Shown here piece by piece: positions 1-5,904 of a stretch of 6,573 bases of DNA. The notes beneath the pieces are model-generated. The model was not told the DNA's origin. It saw only the letters and a program-made list of their open reading frames with translations, and did no database searches. This stretch comes from Deltaproteobacteria bacterium (GTDB lineage Bacteria > Desulfobacterota > UBA8473), in NCBI GenBank assembly GCA_030643245.1, contig DAOWME010000174.1, positions 1 through 6,573 on the forward strand. The letters run 5' to 3'. The stretch's first letter is position 1. The number at the start of each line of letters is the position of its first letter. The position numbers were made by a program, and so were the translations under genes.

Positions 1-193
1 CGGATTCCAGGATTTCGAGATCGCCTTCGCGGTCCCGATAGATCAGCTCGTTGGCCAGTTTACCTTTGCTGTCCTTGTATGTGAGTTCTATGGCAACGGA
101 GCCGATCCAAGACACATCGACAACGGTGATAAATCCGTCAGTCAGGATGCCTTTGACAGTCACTCCGCGTTTTAGTTCTTCAAGTCGGGCCAT
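1..193 (-). CDS. N-terminus of a probable SNF2-family helicase of a DISARM-like defence system (partial)
   Basis: The first 64 codons of an open frame that leaves the window at base 1. It begins MARLEELKRGVTVKGI and continues with a beta-rich segment containing VTVVDVSW-like, ELTYKD and NELIYRDRE elements. I recognise this N-terminal pattern from large SNF2/DEAD-like helicases of defence islands (the DrmD type of class 1 DISARM and its relatives), where the ATPase domain follows after roughly 100 residues. None of the helicase motifs lies inside the window, so the assignment rests on this short stretch alone. The ATG overlaps the stop of the upstream helix-turn-helix gene as TAATG, which implies translational coupling. 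A purine-rich AGGA lies about 14 bases upstream of the ATG, inside the preceding gene. The family identity is inference from memory of the family; the open frame and the overlap are seen directly. Confidence 0.6.
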   Translation of the reverse strand, partial: MARLEELKRGVTVKGILTDGFITVVDVSWIGSVAIELTYKDSKGKLANELIYRDREGDLEILES

Positions 194-423
194 TATAACT
201 CTCGTTTCCTAATCTTAGAGGTCTCGTTAGCTGCCTGGGACGTGCTGGCCCCTCCAGCTTCAACCCACGAATCAACTTGCTCTCTCTTGAACTTCCAAAG
301 ACGACCCATACGATGAGCGGGCATGTTGTGTTTGTCGATCCATCGGTACACGGTGTCGCTGCTGACTCCGAGGTACTTGCCTATTTCATCTACTGATAAC
401 CAACGGTCTTCTATCTCGGCCAT
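193..423 (-). CDS. Excisionase-family helix-turn-helix DNA-binding protein
   Basis: A 76-residue protein. Residues about 8-55 form a MerR/excisionase-type winged helix-turn-helix: WLSVDEIGKYLGVSSDTVYRW gives the helix-turn-helix, and residues 33-55 (NMPAHRMGRLWKFKREQVDSWV) give the wing and closing helix. The basic, low-complexity tail (residues 56-76) is probably disordered. The ATG at 423 is preceded by AGGAG with an 8-base spacer, a good ribosome binding site. The stop shares one base with the start of the following helicase-like gene, so the two are one operon. Such proteins act either as recombination directionality factors or as small regulators placed at the head of defence and restriction operons. 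Its place directly before a helicase rather than an integrase favours the regulator role, but no integrase-free proof exists in the window. Domain assignment is firm; function is inference. Confidence 0.85.
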   Translation of the reverse strand: MAEIEDRWLSVDEIGKYLGVSSDTVYRWIDKHNMPAHRMGRLWKFKREQVDSWVEAGGASTSQAANETSKIRKREL

Positions 424-462
424 TTCTTTTGCTCCTCATGGGCGATTTGGTTAATAGCTACA

Positions 463-519
463 TTCGCCAGAGGCGAAAACGGGATAGCTGGGCACAGCTC
501 TCCCAATTTAAACCTTGGG
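463..519 (-). promoter_or_regulatory. Leader of the HTH gene with three consecutive inverted repeats
   Basis: Three inverted repeats lie between the predicted transcription start and the start codon: TTCGCC-AGA-GGCGAA (463-477, 6 bp arms, 3-base loop), AGCTG-GGCA-CAGCT (486-499, 5 bp arms) and CCCAA-8 bases-TTGGG (502-519, 5 bp arms, overlapping the likely start site). Each is short alone, but three in a row in a 57-base stretch is notable. They could be operators for the HTH protein itself or RNA hairpins that limit expression of a costly defence operon. The arms are seen directly; the role is inference. Confidence 0.45.
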
Positions 520-521
520 CT

Positions 522-550
522 AATATACATAGGCAAATGCCCGCTGTCAA
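522..550 (-). promoter_or_regulatory. Sigma70-type promoter of the HTH/helicase operon
   Basis: Reading the minus strand, a perfect -35 TTGACA (bases 550-545) is followed by exactly 17 bases and a -10 TATATT (527-522), one mismatch from consensus. Transcription should start near base 515, leaving a leader of about 90 bases before the ATG at 423. The 17-base spacer contains a small inverted repeat (GGCA-TT-TGCC), a plausible operator site. This intact strong promoter contrasts with the decayed genes just upstream of it. Confidence 0.75.
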
Positions 551-623
551 TTGTTTTTATCAGGATAAGACCGCACAAGCAGGTTCAAGTACGCCCACAT
601 CGACCGTTGGCGACTCTTTCCCA

Positions 624-830
624 TTAAGGTCGGCATTCCATCCTGTAGAGCCAGACAGATGTGATGCCGGTTTTAGCTCGTGCCGCCACCATTACCCGCT
701 GGTACATACTGTGTTCGACAGGCCGAAAGCCTTCCAGCCGGTCGATAGGAGGCAGGTCGCGGAGCGGGTCGGTGAAAGTGACCAGTTCACCGTGGACCAG
801 ATCCCAGTCACCAGCCGGCTGCAGCCTTGA
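624..830 (-). pseudogene. Remnant of a gamma-glutamylcyclotransferase-like (AIG2-type) protein
   Basis: In the frame that stops with TAA at 626-624, the peptide running from LQPAGDWDLVHGELVTF through DRLEGFRPVEHSMYQRV to AWLYRM-like TSVWLYRMECRP resembles the middle and end of AIG2/gamma-glutamylcyclotransferase-like proteins (the VHGEL strand, the LDxLEGF element, the YxRVxVxV strand and the WLY strand). The N-terminal part with the substrate-binding VYGTL motif is absent, and the upstream open frame here is unrelated (GC-rich, arginine/proline-rich). The piece abuts an amidotransferase remnant in another frame, as expected after an internal deletion that joined two neighbouring genes. Family recognition is from motif pattern only and is moderate. 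Confidence 0.45.
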
Positions 831-847
831 AAACGTATGCGGGCCTG

Positions 848-1156
848 CGTTTCGGGGTCGTGCCGGGAGGCTAGCACTGCTGTTATCTGGTCCCGGCAAA
901 GCTCAAGGCGAGCCTTGAACCTGTCAATATCAATCCGGTCCTCCCGGTAGGATTTGTGCGCCAGACGGAAAAGCAGCTCACTGTCCACCTGGGCGAAACG
1001 CCGCAGCTTGAAACGCCGGAAAAGATAGTCGGCGTTATATGTCGTGCCGATGATGTCCCCGGCCCGGATCGGGTGATTGTTGCAGTTGATCCGCTCGTTC
1101 CCGCGAGTCCGCCATCGTGTATGGCAGAGCAAGAGCGTGGTGCGGTGGTCAATGTC
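848..1156 (-). pseudogene. Remnant of a class II glutamine amidotransferase
   Basis: The minus-strand frame after a TAA at 1159-1157 reads DIDHRTTLLCHTRWRTRG, then NNHPIRAGDIIGT, YNADYLFRRF, QVDSELLFRLA and a stretch ending ASRHDPET. This matches the order of class II (Ntn-type) glutamine amidotransferase motifs: the GHTRWAT-like element, NNHPI, the start of the (H)NG loop, and the D-S/T-E element after it. Signs of decay: the N-terminal nucleophile cysteine (MCG) region is missing or out of frame behind a stop; the glycine of GHTRW is replaced; and IIGT-TYNAD lacks the HNG residues that make the oxyanion hole, consistent with an in-frame loss of about four codons. After DPET the frame runs into unrelated sequence. 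Homology is by eye, but the motif order makes it fairly convincing. Confidence 0.55.
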
Positions 1157-1254
1157 TTACCGGACCGAATATCGGTTCGGCTTTCGATGGATACCTACCG
1201 GAGGGAGGTTCGAAATGTCGGTGTGGCAACCCGGACGCAACTGGGCTGTTAAAC

Positions 1255-1283
1255 AAGCAGACTCGAAAAACGGAGAATGGGAG
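1255..1283. repeat. Imperfect direct repeat, copy 1
   Basis: AAGC, a few bases, then CTCGAAAAACGGAGAATGGGAG. It matches 1346-1377, with the core ACGGAGAAT identical and GGGAG following in both; copies differ by short insertions. Copy spacing is about 91-94 bp. Origin unknown. Confidence 0.5.
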
Positions 1284-1345
1284 AATCAGGAGAGGACATT
1301 ATCGGTGAGCGCGGATGAGACCCCCTACGGTTGCACCAGAATCCC

Positions 1346-1377
1346 AAGCGTAGATCTTCGAAACGGAGAATAGGGAG
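1346..1377. repeat. Imperfect direct repeat, copy 2
   Basis: AAGC, a few bases, then CTTCGAAACGGAGAATAGGGAG, the partner of 1255-1283. The two A bases missing after CGAA and the extra A before GGGAG show that the copies have diverged by small indels rather than only substitutions. Confidence 0.5.
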
Positions 1378-1414
1378 GGGTGTGCGAAGCGGTGTAAGTA
1401 CGCGAGGATTCAAC

Positions 1415-1452
1415 AGAAACGACAAAACCCCGAGGGGATCAACCCACGGGGT
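1415..1452 (-). terminator. Rho-independent terminator of the tRNA transcript
   Basis: On the minus strand ACCCCG (1452-1447) pairs with CGGGGT (1432-1427). Inside it, GGG (1445-1443) can pair with CCC (1437-1435), giving a long GC-rich hairpin. It is followed directly by TTTTGTCGTTT. The plus-strand side has no T-run, so termination is directional. It lies about 45 bases after the tRNA 3' end and fits the end of a single-tRNA transcript. Confidence 0.75.
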
Positions 1453-1469
1453 CTTGCGTTAAATAAGAA

Positions 1470-1485
1470 CCGCTGAATTCAGCGG
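1470..1485. repeat. Perfect 16-bp palindrome 10 bp from the tRNA 3' end
   Basis: CCGCTGAATTCAGCGG reads the same on both strands. As RNA from the minus strand it would form a 6-bp stem with an AATT loop followed by TTCTTATTT, so it may act as a weak first terminator or a 3'-processing barrier. As DNA it could be a site bound by a dimeric protein. Only the palindrome itself is seen. Confidence 0.6.
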
Positions 1486-1494
1486 ATTGAATTC

Positions 1495-1570
1495 TGGCTC
1501 CCCGGGTAGGATTCGAACCTACGACCTAGTGGTTGACAGCCACCCGCTCTGCCGGTTGAGCTACCGGGGA
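1495..1570 (-). tRNA. tRNA with Asp anticodon (GUC) on a tRNA-Asn-like body
   Basis: A complete 76-base cloverleaf with encoded CCA (1497-1495). The acceptor arms TCCCCGG/CCGGGGA pair fully with G73 as discriminator; the D-stem is GCTC/GAGC with an 8-base loop; the anticodon stem is GGTGG/CCACT with one G-U; the loop CTGTCAA gives anticodon GTC (1537-1535); the variable loop is AGGTC; and the T-arm is GTAGG-TTCGAAT-CCTAC. By anticodon it decodes GAU/GAC (Asp). The body is not like known bacterial tRNA-Asp (G1-C72, GTTC/GAAT-type D-stem, C38). It instead matches tRNA-Asn, including U1-A72 and A38, whose loop is normally CTGTTAA. One base (position 36) separates it from a standard tRNA-Asn. Its own promoter and terminator are present. 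The tRNA call is firm; the identity is the open question. Confidence 0.93.
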
Positions 1571-1618
1571 GTATCTGACGATTCGTATGGTTTTGAAATA
1601 GTCCCAAAATAACTATAA

Positions 1619-1647
1619 ACAATAACCTTTTCTGTTCCTCTTGTCAA
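1619..1647 (-). promoter_or_regulatory. Promoter of the tRNA gene
   Basis: On the minus strand a perfect -35 TTGACA (1647-1642) is separated by exactly 17 bases from TATTGT (1624-1619), a 4-of-6 match to the -10 consensus. The predicted start is near 1612, about 40 bases before the mature tRNA 5' end. It sits in the 98-bp gap after the oxidoreductase gene, so the tRNA need not depend on readthrough. I see no strong terminator between the oxidoreductase stop and this promoter, only a weak T5-CTC-A6 inverted repeat. Confidence 0.7.
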
Positions 1648-1668
1648 GGATTTTTTGAGAAAAACAGG

Positions 1669-4600
1669 TTAATCGCTTTGATCTGCCATGCGCTTGTATG
1701 CATCATACCTTTGCTTCATCTCTTCCTCAGCCTTTTGAAAAAGGGCATCTGCATTCTCTGGAAAGGTTTTCAGCAGGCTTGAATAACGCACCTCACTCTT
1801 GATAAATTCCTGGAAATTACCTTTTGGCTCCTTTGAATCAAGCAGAAAGGGATTCTTCCCCTCTTTCTTAAGCCTTGGATCGTAGCGATAGAGGGGCCAA
1901 TACCCAGATTCCACGGCCCTCTTTCCCTCTTCCTGGCTCTTGCCCATGTTGATCCCGTGATTTATGCACGGAGAATAAGCTATGATCAGAGATGGTCCGG
2001 GGTAACCCTCTGCTTCCACGAGAGCCTTTATAAACTGATTCTTGTTTGCGCCCATGGACACAGAGGCTACGTATACATAACCGTATGTCATGGCCATCTT
2101 CCCCAGATCCTTTTTGCCGATGGGTTTGCCACTGGCCGCAAATTTAGCGACAGCTCCTGTGGGCGTTGCTTTTGAGGATTGACCGCCTGTATTAGAATAG
2201 ACCTCAGTATCGAGGACAAGGATATTTATATCATGACCGAGGGCGATGACATGGTCCAATCCACCATAGTCGATATCATAGGCCCATCCGTCACCGCCGA
2301 AGGCCCAAATGGATTTCTTCACGAGAAGATCACACATGTCCAAAATATGGAGAATTAATGGATTGACAACACCTTCAGTATCTTCAAGATGGGCTTCAAT
2401 GAGATCTTCTATCTTGTTGCCATATTCCCTTGACTTATCCGTACCATTCATGTTCTCCAGCCATCCCTGGAATGCCTGTTTAAGTTCATCGGATACATGA
2501 AGATTTGAGGCCTCACGAATCATCTCAGCCAATTTCTCTCGTCTATAGGTTACGCCCAGCTCCATCCCAAAACCATACTCTGCGTTGTCCTCAAAAAGAG
2601 AATTGGACCATGAAGGACCATGTCCCTTCTCATTAATTGTATAGGGGCAAACCGGGGCCGATCCGCCATAGATGGAAGAACAACCCGTTGCGTTGGCAAT
2701 CATCATTCGATCACCGAACAGCTGTGTAATAACCTTGATGTATGGTGTTTCACCACACCCGGGACATGCCCCTGAGAACTCAAAGAGAGGCCGGCAGAAT
2801 TGACTGCCCTTCACCGACGTGACCGGCATCAAGTTGTCCATAACAGGAAGCTCCGTGGAAATTTTGTGATTAGGGATTTGTATTTCCATCTGTGTGGCTA
2901 ACGGCTTCATGACAAGGGCCTTCTCCTTGGCCGGGCATATGTCCGCACAATTACCGCATCCGACACAATCAAGAGGGCTCACCTGAATGCGGTATCTCAG
3001 CCCCTTTAATTCCTTTCCTTTGGCCTCAACGGTCACAAAATCTTGAGGGACCCCATGGAGGTCTGTGTCCCGGGCCAAGACAGGACGGATTGCTGCGTGG
3101 GGACACACAAACGAACACTGGTTGCATTGGATGCATTCATCCGGTTGCCATTCCGGGATGTTGATGGCCACACCTCGCTTTTCATATTTTGTGGTGCCCG
3201 TGGGAAAAATACCGTCCGGACTGAAGGCGCTGACCGGGAGTCTGTCTCCCTGCTGGGCCAGCATCGGTCGCATTACATCGGTTACGAATTCAGGCACGTC
3301 TTCTTCTGCGTAGGCCTCCCGGCCCTCATCGGCCCATGACTGAGGTGTCTCTATCTTTTTCAAGGCACTGACGGCATTGTCCACAGCATCGATATTCATC
3401 CGGACGACCTCATCCCCCTTCTTTCCATACGTCTTTTTGATGGCTTCCTTCATGTATTCGAAGACTTCCTCAGGAGGGATGACCTTGGCTATCTGAAAAA
3501 ACGCCGCCTGCATAATCATGTTGATGCGTCCGCCGAGCCCCAATTCGGCAGCGATCTTGACCGCATCAATATTATAAAAACTGAGCTTTTTACCTGCGAT
3601 TACCCTCTTCATATGATCGGGAAGTTCTGTCTCCATCTCCTCAAGGGTCCACGGTGAGTTGAGAAGAAAGTCGCCTCCCTCCTTGATACCGTCCAGAATA
3701 TCGTACTGGTTGACAAACGCAGGGTTGTGGCAGGCAATAAAGTCGGATTTGGTCAGGAGATAGGGGGACTGGATCTTGTGGGGTGAAAACCTGAGGTGAG
3801 ACATGGTTATACCGCCGGATTTCTTGGCATCATAGGCAAAGTAGGCCTGTGAAAACATGTCCGTGTTTTCACCGATTATCTTTATTGCGTTTTTGTTTGC
3901 CCCGACAGTTCCATCCGCACCGAGCCCCCAAAACTTGCACCGCACCGTTCCCTCTGGAGAAGGATCGATCTCGGGACCTAATTCGAGAGAGGTGTGGGTT
4001 ACATCATCCACAATACCTACGGTAAAATGGGTCTTGGGAGCGGTTGAACGAAGATTGTCAAAGACCGCCTTTACCATGGTAGGGGTAAAATCCTTGCCCC
4101 CGAGTCCGTACCTTCCGCCTACAAGGATCGGCGCATCCTTTTTCCCGTGGAAGACAGTGCACACATCCTGAAAAAGTGGCTCTCCCAAAGCCCCTGGCGT
4201 CTTAACCCTCTCAAGAACAGCAACCCTTTGTGCTGTGGCAGGCAAGGTCCTTAAAAAGTGTTCAATGGAAAACGGATGGTACAGTCTGATATTGACAAGA
4301 CCGACCCGCTCTCCAAGCCCGTTAAGGTAATTCACCGTTTCTTCTATAACATCGCAACTCGATGCCATGGAAATGATTATCCTGTCTGCTTCCGGATCCC
4401 CCACGTAATCGAACAGGTCATATGAACGACCCACCAGGTCACTAACCTTATTCATTTCTTCCTGCACAATATGGGCAACGCGGCAGTAAAAAGGGTTGGC
4501 CCCTTCCCGGTTCTGGAAAAATACATCGGGATTCTGTGCGGTTCCCCTGAGTTGTGGGTGTTCCGGATTCATGGCCCTGGCTCTGAAACCATCGATGGCC

Positions 4601-5193
4601 TCCCAGTCCACCAGTTTTGCCATGTCGGCATAATCAATCATCTCTATCTTCTGTACTTCAGACGACGTTCGGAATCCATCGAAGAAATGGATAAAAGGAA
4701 GGCTGGCGCGAATACTGGCGAGATGCGCCACAAGGCCCAAGTCCATCACCTCCTGCACAGATGCCGATGCCAGCAAACAGAAACCGGTCTGTCTCACAGC
4801 ATTGATATCCGAGTGGTCCCCGAATATGGAGAGGGCATGTGTGGCAATGGCGCGGGCGGATACATGAAAAACAGTGGGCATAACTTCCCCGGAAATCTTG
4901 TACATGTTAGGTATCATGAGCAGGAGGCCCTGGGATGCGGTAAAGGTTGTCGCCAGAGTCCCTGCAGAAAGCGTTCCATGCACAGCGCCCGCAGCGCCCG
5001 CTTCCGACTGCATCTCCACCACCTTCATAACTTGGCCAAAGATATTTTTCCTCCCGTGAGCGGCCCATTCGTCGCAGTACTCACCCATACTACTCGATGG
5101 TGTAATGGGATAGATTGCGGCCACTTCACTCAATCCATAAGCCACGTGGGATGCCGCTTCATTGCCTTCAATGGTACTCTTTTTCGGATTCAT
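1669..5193 (-). CDS. nifJ: Pyruvate:ferredoxin (flavodoxin) oxidoreductase, single-chain
   Basis: A 1174-residue cytoplasmic homodimeric enzyme that converts pyruvate, CoA and oxidised ferredoxin to acetyl-CoA, CO2 and reduced ferredoxin, or runs in reverse in CO2 fixation. Domain I (about 1-258) has YPITPSSSM with T31, then E64 and R114, all placed as in the D. africanus enzyme. Domain II is about 259-415. The CoA-binding domain III (about 416-626) has GADGTVGANKNAIKIIG. Domain V carries two [4Fe-4S] motifs (C687, C690, C693, C697 and C743, C746, C749, C753). Domain VI binds thiamine diphosphate (GDGWAYDIDYGG at 967-978, DTEVYSNTGGQSSKATPTG at 995-1013), and C810, C813, C838 and C1076 ligate the proximal cluster. 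The C-terminal extension of the D. africanus enzyme (1232 residues) is absent. The start MNPKKSTIEGN aligns with the family and follows AAGGGAAGG. It lies 33 bp after recR. Confidence 0.97.
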   Translation of the reverse strand: MNPKKSTIEGNEAASHVAYGLSEVAAIYPITPSSSMGEYCDEWAAHGRKNIFGQVMKVVEMQSEAGAAGAVHGTLSAGTLATTFTASQGLLLMIPNMYKISGEVMPTVFHVSARAIATHALSIFGDHSDINAVRQTGFCLLASASVQEVMDLGLVAHLASIRASLPFIHFFDGFRTSSEVQKIEMIDYADMAKLVDWEAIDGFRARAMNPEHPQLRGTAQNPDVFFQNREGANPFYCRVAHIVQEEMNKVSDLVGRSYDLFDYVGDPEADRIIISMASSCDVIEETVNYLNGLGERVGLVNIRLYHPFSIEHFLRTLPATAQRVAVLERVKTPGALGEPLFQDVCTVFHGKKDAPILVGGRYGLGGKDFTPTMVKAVFDNLRSTAPKTHFTVGIVDDVTHTSLELGPEIDPSPEGTVRCKFWGLGADGTVGANKNAIKIIGENTDMFSQAYFAYDAKKSGGITMSHLRFSPHKIQSPYLLTKSDFIACHNPAFVNQYDILDGIKEGGDFLLNSPWTLEEMETELPDHMKRVIAGKKLSFYNIDAVKIAAELGLGGRINMIMQAAFFQIAKVIPPEEVFEYMKEAIKKTYGKKGDEVVRMNIDAVDNAVSALKKIETPQSWADEGREAYAEEDVPEFVTDVMRPMLAQQGDRLPVSAFSPDGIFPTGTTKYEKRGVAINIPEWQPDECIQCNQCSFVCPHAAIRPVLARDTDLHGVPQDFVTVEAKGKELKGLRYRIQVSPLDCVGCGNCADICPAKEKALVMKPLATQMEIQIPNHKISTELPVMDNLMPVTSVKGSQFCRPLFEFSGACPGCGETPYIKVITQLFGDRMMIANATGCSSIYGGSAPVCPYTINEKGHGPSWSNSLFEDNAEYGFGMELGVTYRREKLAEMIREASNLHVSDELKQAFQGWLENMNGTDKSREYGNKIEDLIEAHLEDTEGVVNPLILHILDMCDLLVKKSIWAFGGDGWAYDIDYGGLDHVIALGHDINILVLDTEVYSNTGGQSSKATPTGAVAKFAASGKPIGKKDLGKMAMTYGYVYVASVSMGANKNQFIKALVEAEGYPGPSLIIAYSPCINHGINMGKSQEEGKRAVESGYWPLYRYDPRLKKEGKNPFLLDSKEPKGNFQEFIKSEVRYSSLLKTFPENADALFQKAEEEMKQRYDAYKRMADQSD

Positions 5194-5226
5194 TCTACCT
5201 TCCCTTCATCTAGAATTAGTAACTTC

Positions 5227-5832
5227 TTAGATATCTCTCCTTCCTTCCATAGCCCTGCTTAACGTGTCCCCATCCGTGTATTCAATATCACCCCCCACAG
5301 GAATCCCATAGGCAATTCTTGTCACCTTTATCCCCTTGGGTTTAATCAATTTGGCCAGGTAGATAGCTGTAGCCTCTCCTTCAACTGAGGGGTTTGTGGC
5401 GATAATAACCTCCTTTATCTTTCCACAACGCAGTCTTTCCATCAACTCTCTCACTTTTATTTCTTCGGGGCTGATGCCATCCAGGGGTGAGAGAACCCCT
5501 TGTAATATGTGGTACTTACCCCTATATTTTCCAGTCTTCTCGATTGCCAGGAAATCTGCGGGTTCCTCCACAACACAGATTGTCTTATCGTCCCTCGTCT
5601 CATCCCTACACACCTCGCATGGACTCCTATCGGAGAAATTAAAACAAACAGGACAGAACGAGATCTTATCCTTTACATCGGTTACACTCCTGGCCAACTC
5701 CTCAGCCTCCTTCCTGGATGAGTTAAGTATATGCAGGGCAAGACGGGTAGCTGTCTTTTCCCCTATCCCGGGAAGCTTCTTCAAGCTGGCTATCAACCGA
5801 TTGATAGGAGCAGCAAAGCGTGAATCGGACAT
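5227..5832 (-). CDS. recR: Recombination mediator protein RecR
   Basis: A 201-residue protein of usual length. With RecO (and RecF) it loads RecA on single-stranded gaps coated by SSB, working as a ring-shaped oligomer on DNA. Features in order: the helix-hairpin-helix LPGIGEKTATRLA (residues 20-32), a zinc finger formed by C60, C63, C72 and C75, a Toprim domain (CVVEEPADFLAIE from residue 86, EVIIATNPSVEGEATA at 141-156), and the C-terminal RIAYGIPVGGDIEYTDGDTL (172-191). All expected motifs are intact. The ATG at 5832 has AAAGGG 5-6 bases upstream. It follows ybaB by 72 bp, the common bacterial ybaB-recR pairing, and precedes the oxidoreductase gene by only 33 bp. Confidence 0.97.
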   Translation of the reverse strand: MSDSRFAAPINRLIASLKKLPGIGEKTATRLALHILNSSRKEAEELARSVTDVKDKISFCPVCFNFSDRSPCEVCRDETRDDKTICVVEEPADFLAIEKTGKYRGKYHILQGVLSPLDGISPEEIKVRELMERLRCGKIKEVIIATNPSVEGEATAIYLAKLIKPKGIKVTRIAYGIPVGGDIEYTDGDTLSRAMEGRRDI

Positions 5833-5877
5833 CCTGTCCCTTTCTATGAGGTCGGTGGGCAGAGTGGTTACGTTTGG

Positions 5878-5902
5878 GAAAAATAACGACTGCGGCCGTT
5901 AT
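5878..5902 (-). terminator. Weak stem-loop plus T-run between ybaB and recR
   Basis: On the minus strand, just after the ybaB stop, ATAACG (5902-5897) pairs with CGTTAT (5888-5883) around an 8-base loop and runs into TTTTCCC. The stem is short and AT-rich, so it would be at most a partial terminator or an mRNA-stabilising hairpin that lowers recR and oxidoreductase expression relative to ybaB. Confidence 0.35.
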
Positions 5903-5904
5903 AA

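Larger units (their letters stand above)
1157..1414. other. Gene-free stretch between the amidotransferase remnant and the tRNA terminator
   Basis: No frame on either strand gives a protein I recognise, and open frames here lack plausible start sites. The stretch contains an inverted repeat CCGAA-TATCGG-TTCGG (1165-1180) and an imperfect direct repeat listed separately. It is probably further decayed accessory DNA, perhaps including the lost 5' part of the amidotransferase gene, which would be expected just above 1157 on the minus strand but is not readable in any single frame. Confidence 0.4.

Noticed and set aside
429..830. Open frame of 133 codons on the plus strand
   Set aside because: It runs against the strong minus-strand promoter and leader of the HTH gene and the cyclotransferase-like remnant, and resembles no family I know.
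1157..1202. Possible continuation of the amidotransferase upstream (SGRYPSKAEPIFGPVRH in another frame)
   Set aside because: The peptide does not clearly match the expected N-terminal part with the catalytic cysteine, so I did not extend the pseudogene over it.
1077..1373. Overlapping plus-strand frames of 63-98 codons
   Set aside because: They overlap the amidotransferase remnant on the other strand, show no motif and have no convincing ribosome binding site.
1650..1668. T5-CTC-A6 inverted repeat after the oxidoreductase stop as a terminator
   Set aside because: All-AT stem of about five pairs without a GC-rich core; too weak to support termination.
4471..5262. Open frame of 263 codons on the plus strand
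   Set aside because: It lies wholly antisense to the conserved oxidoreductase N-terminus and the recR end, has no recognisable domain, and its composition follows from the codon use of the real gene on the other strand.
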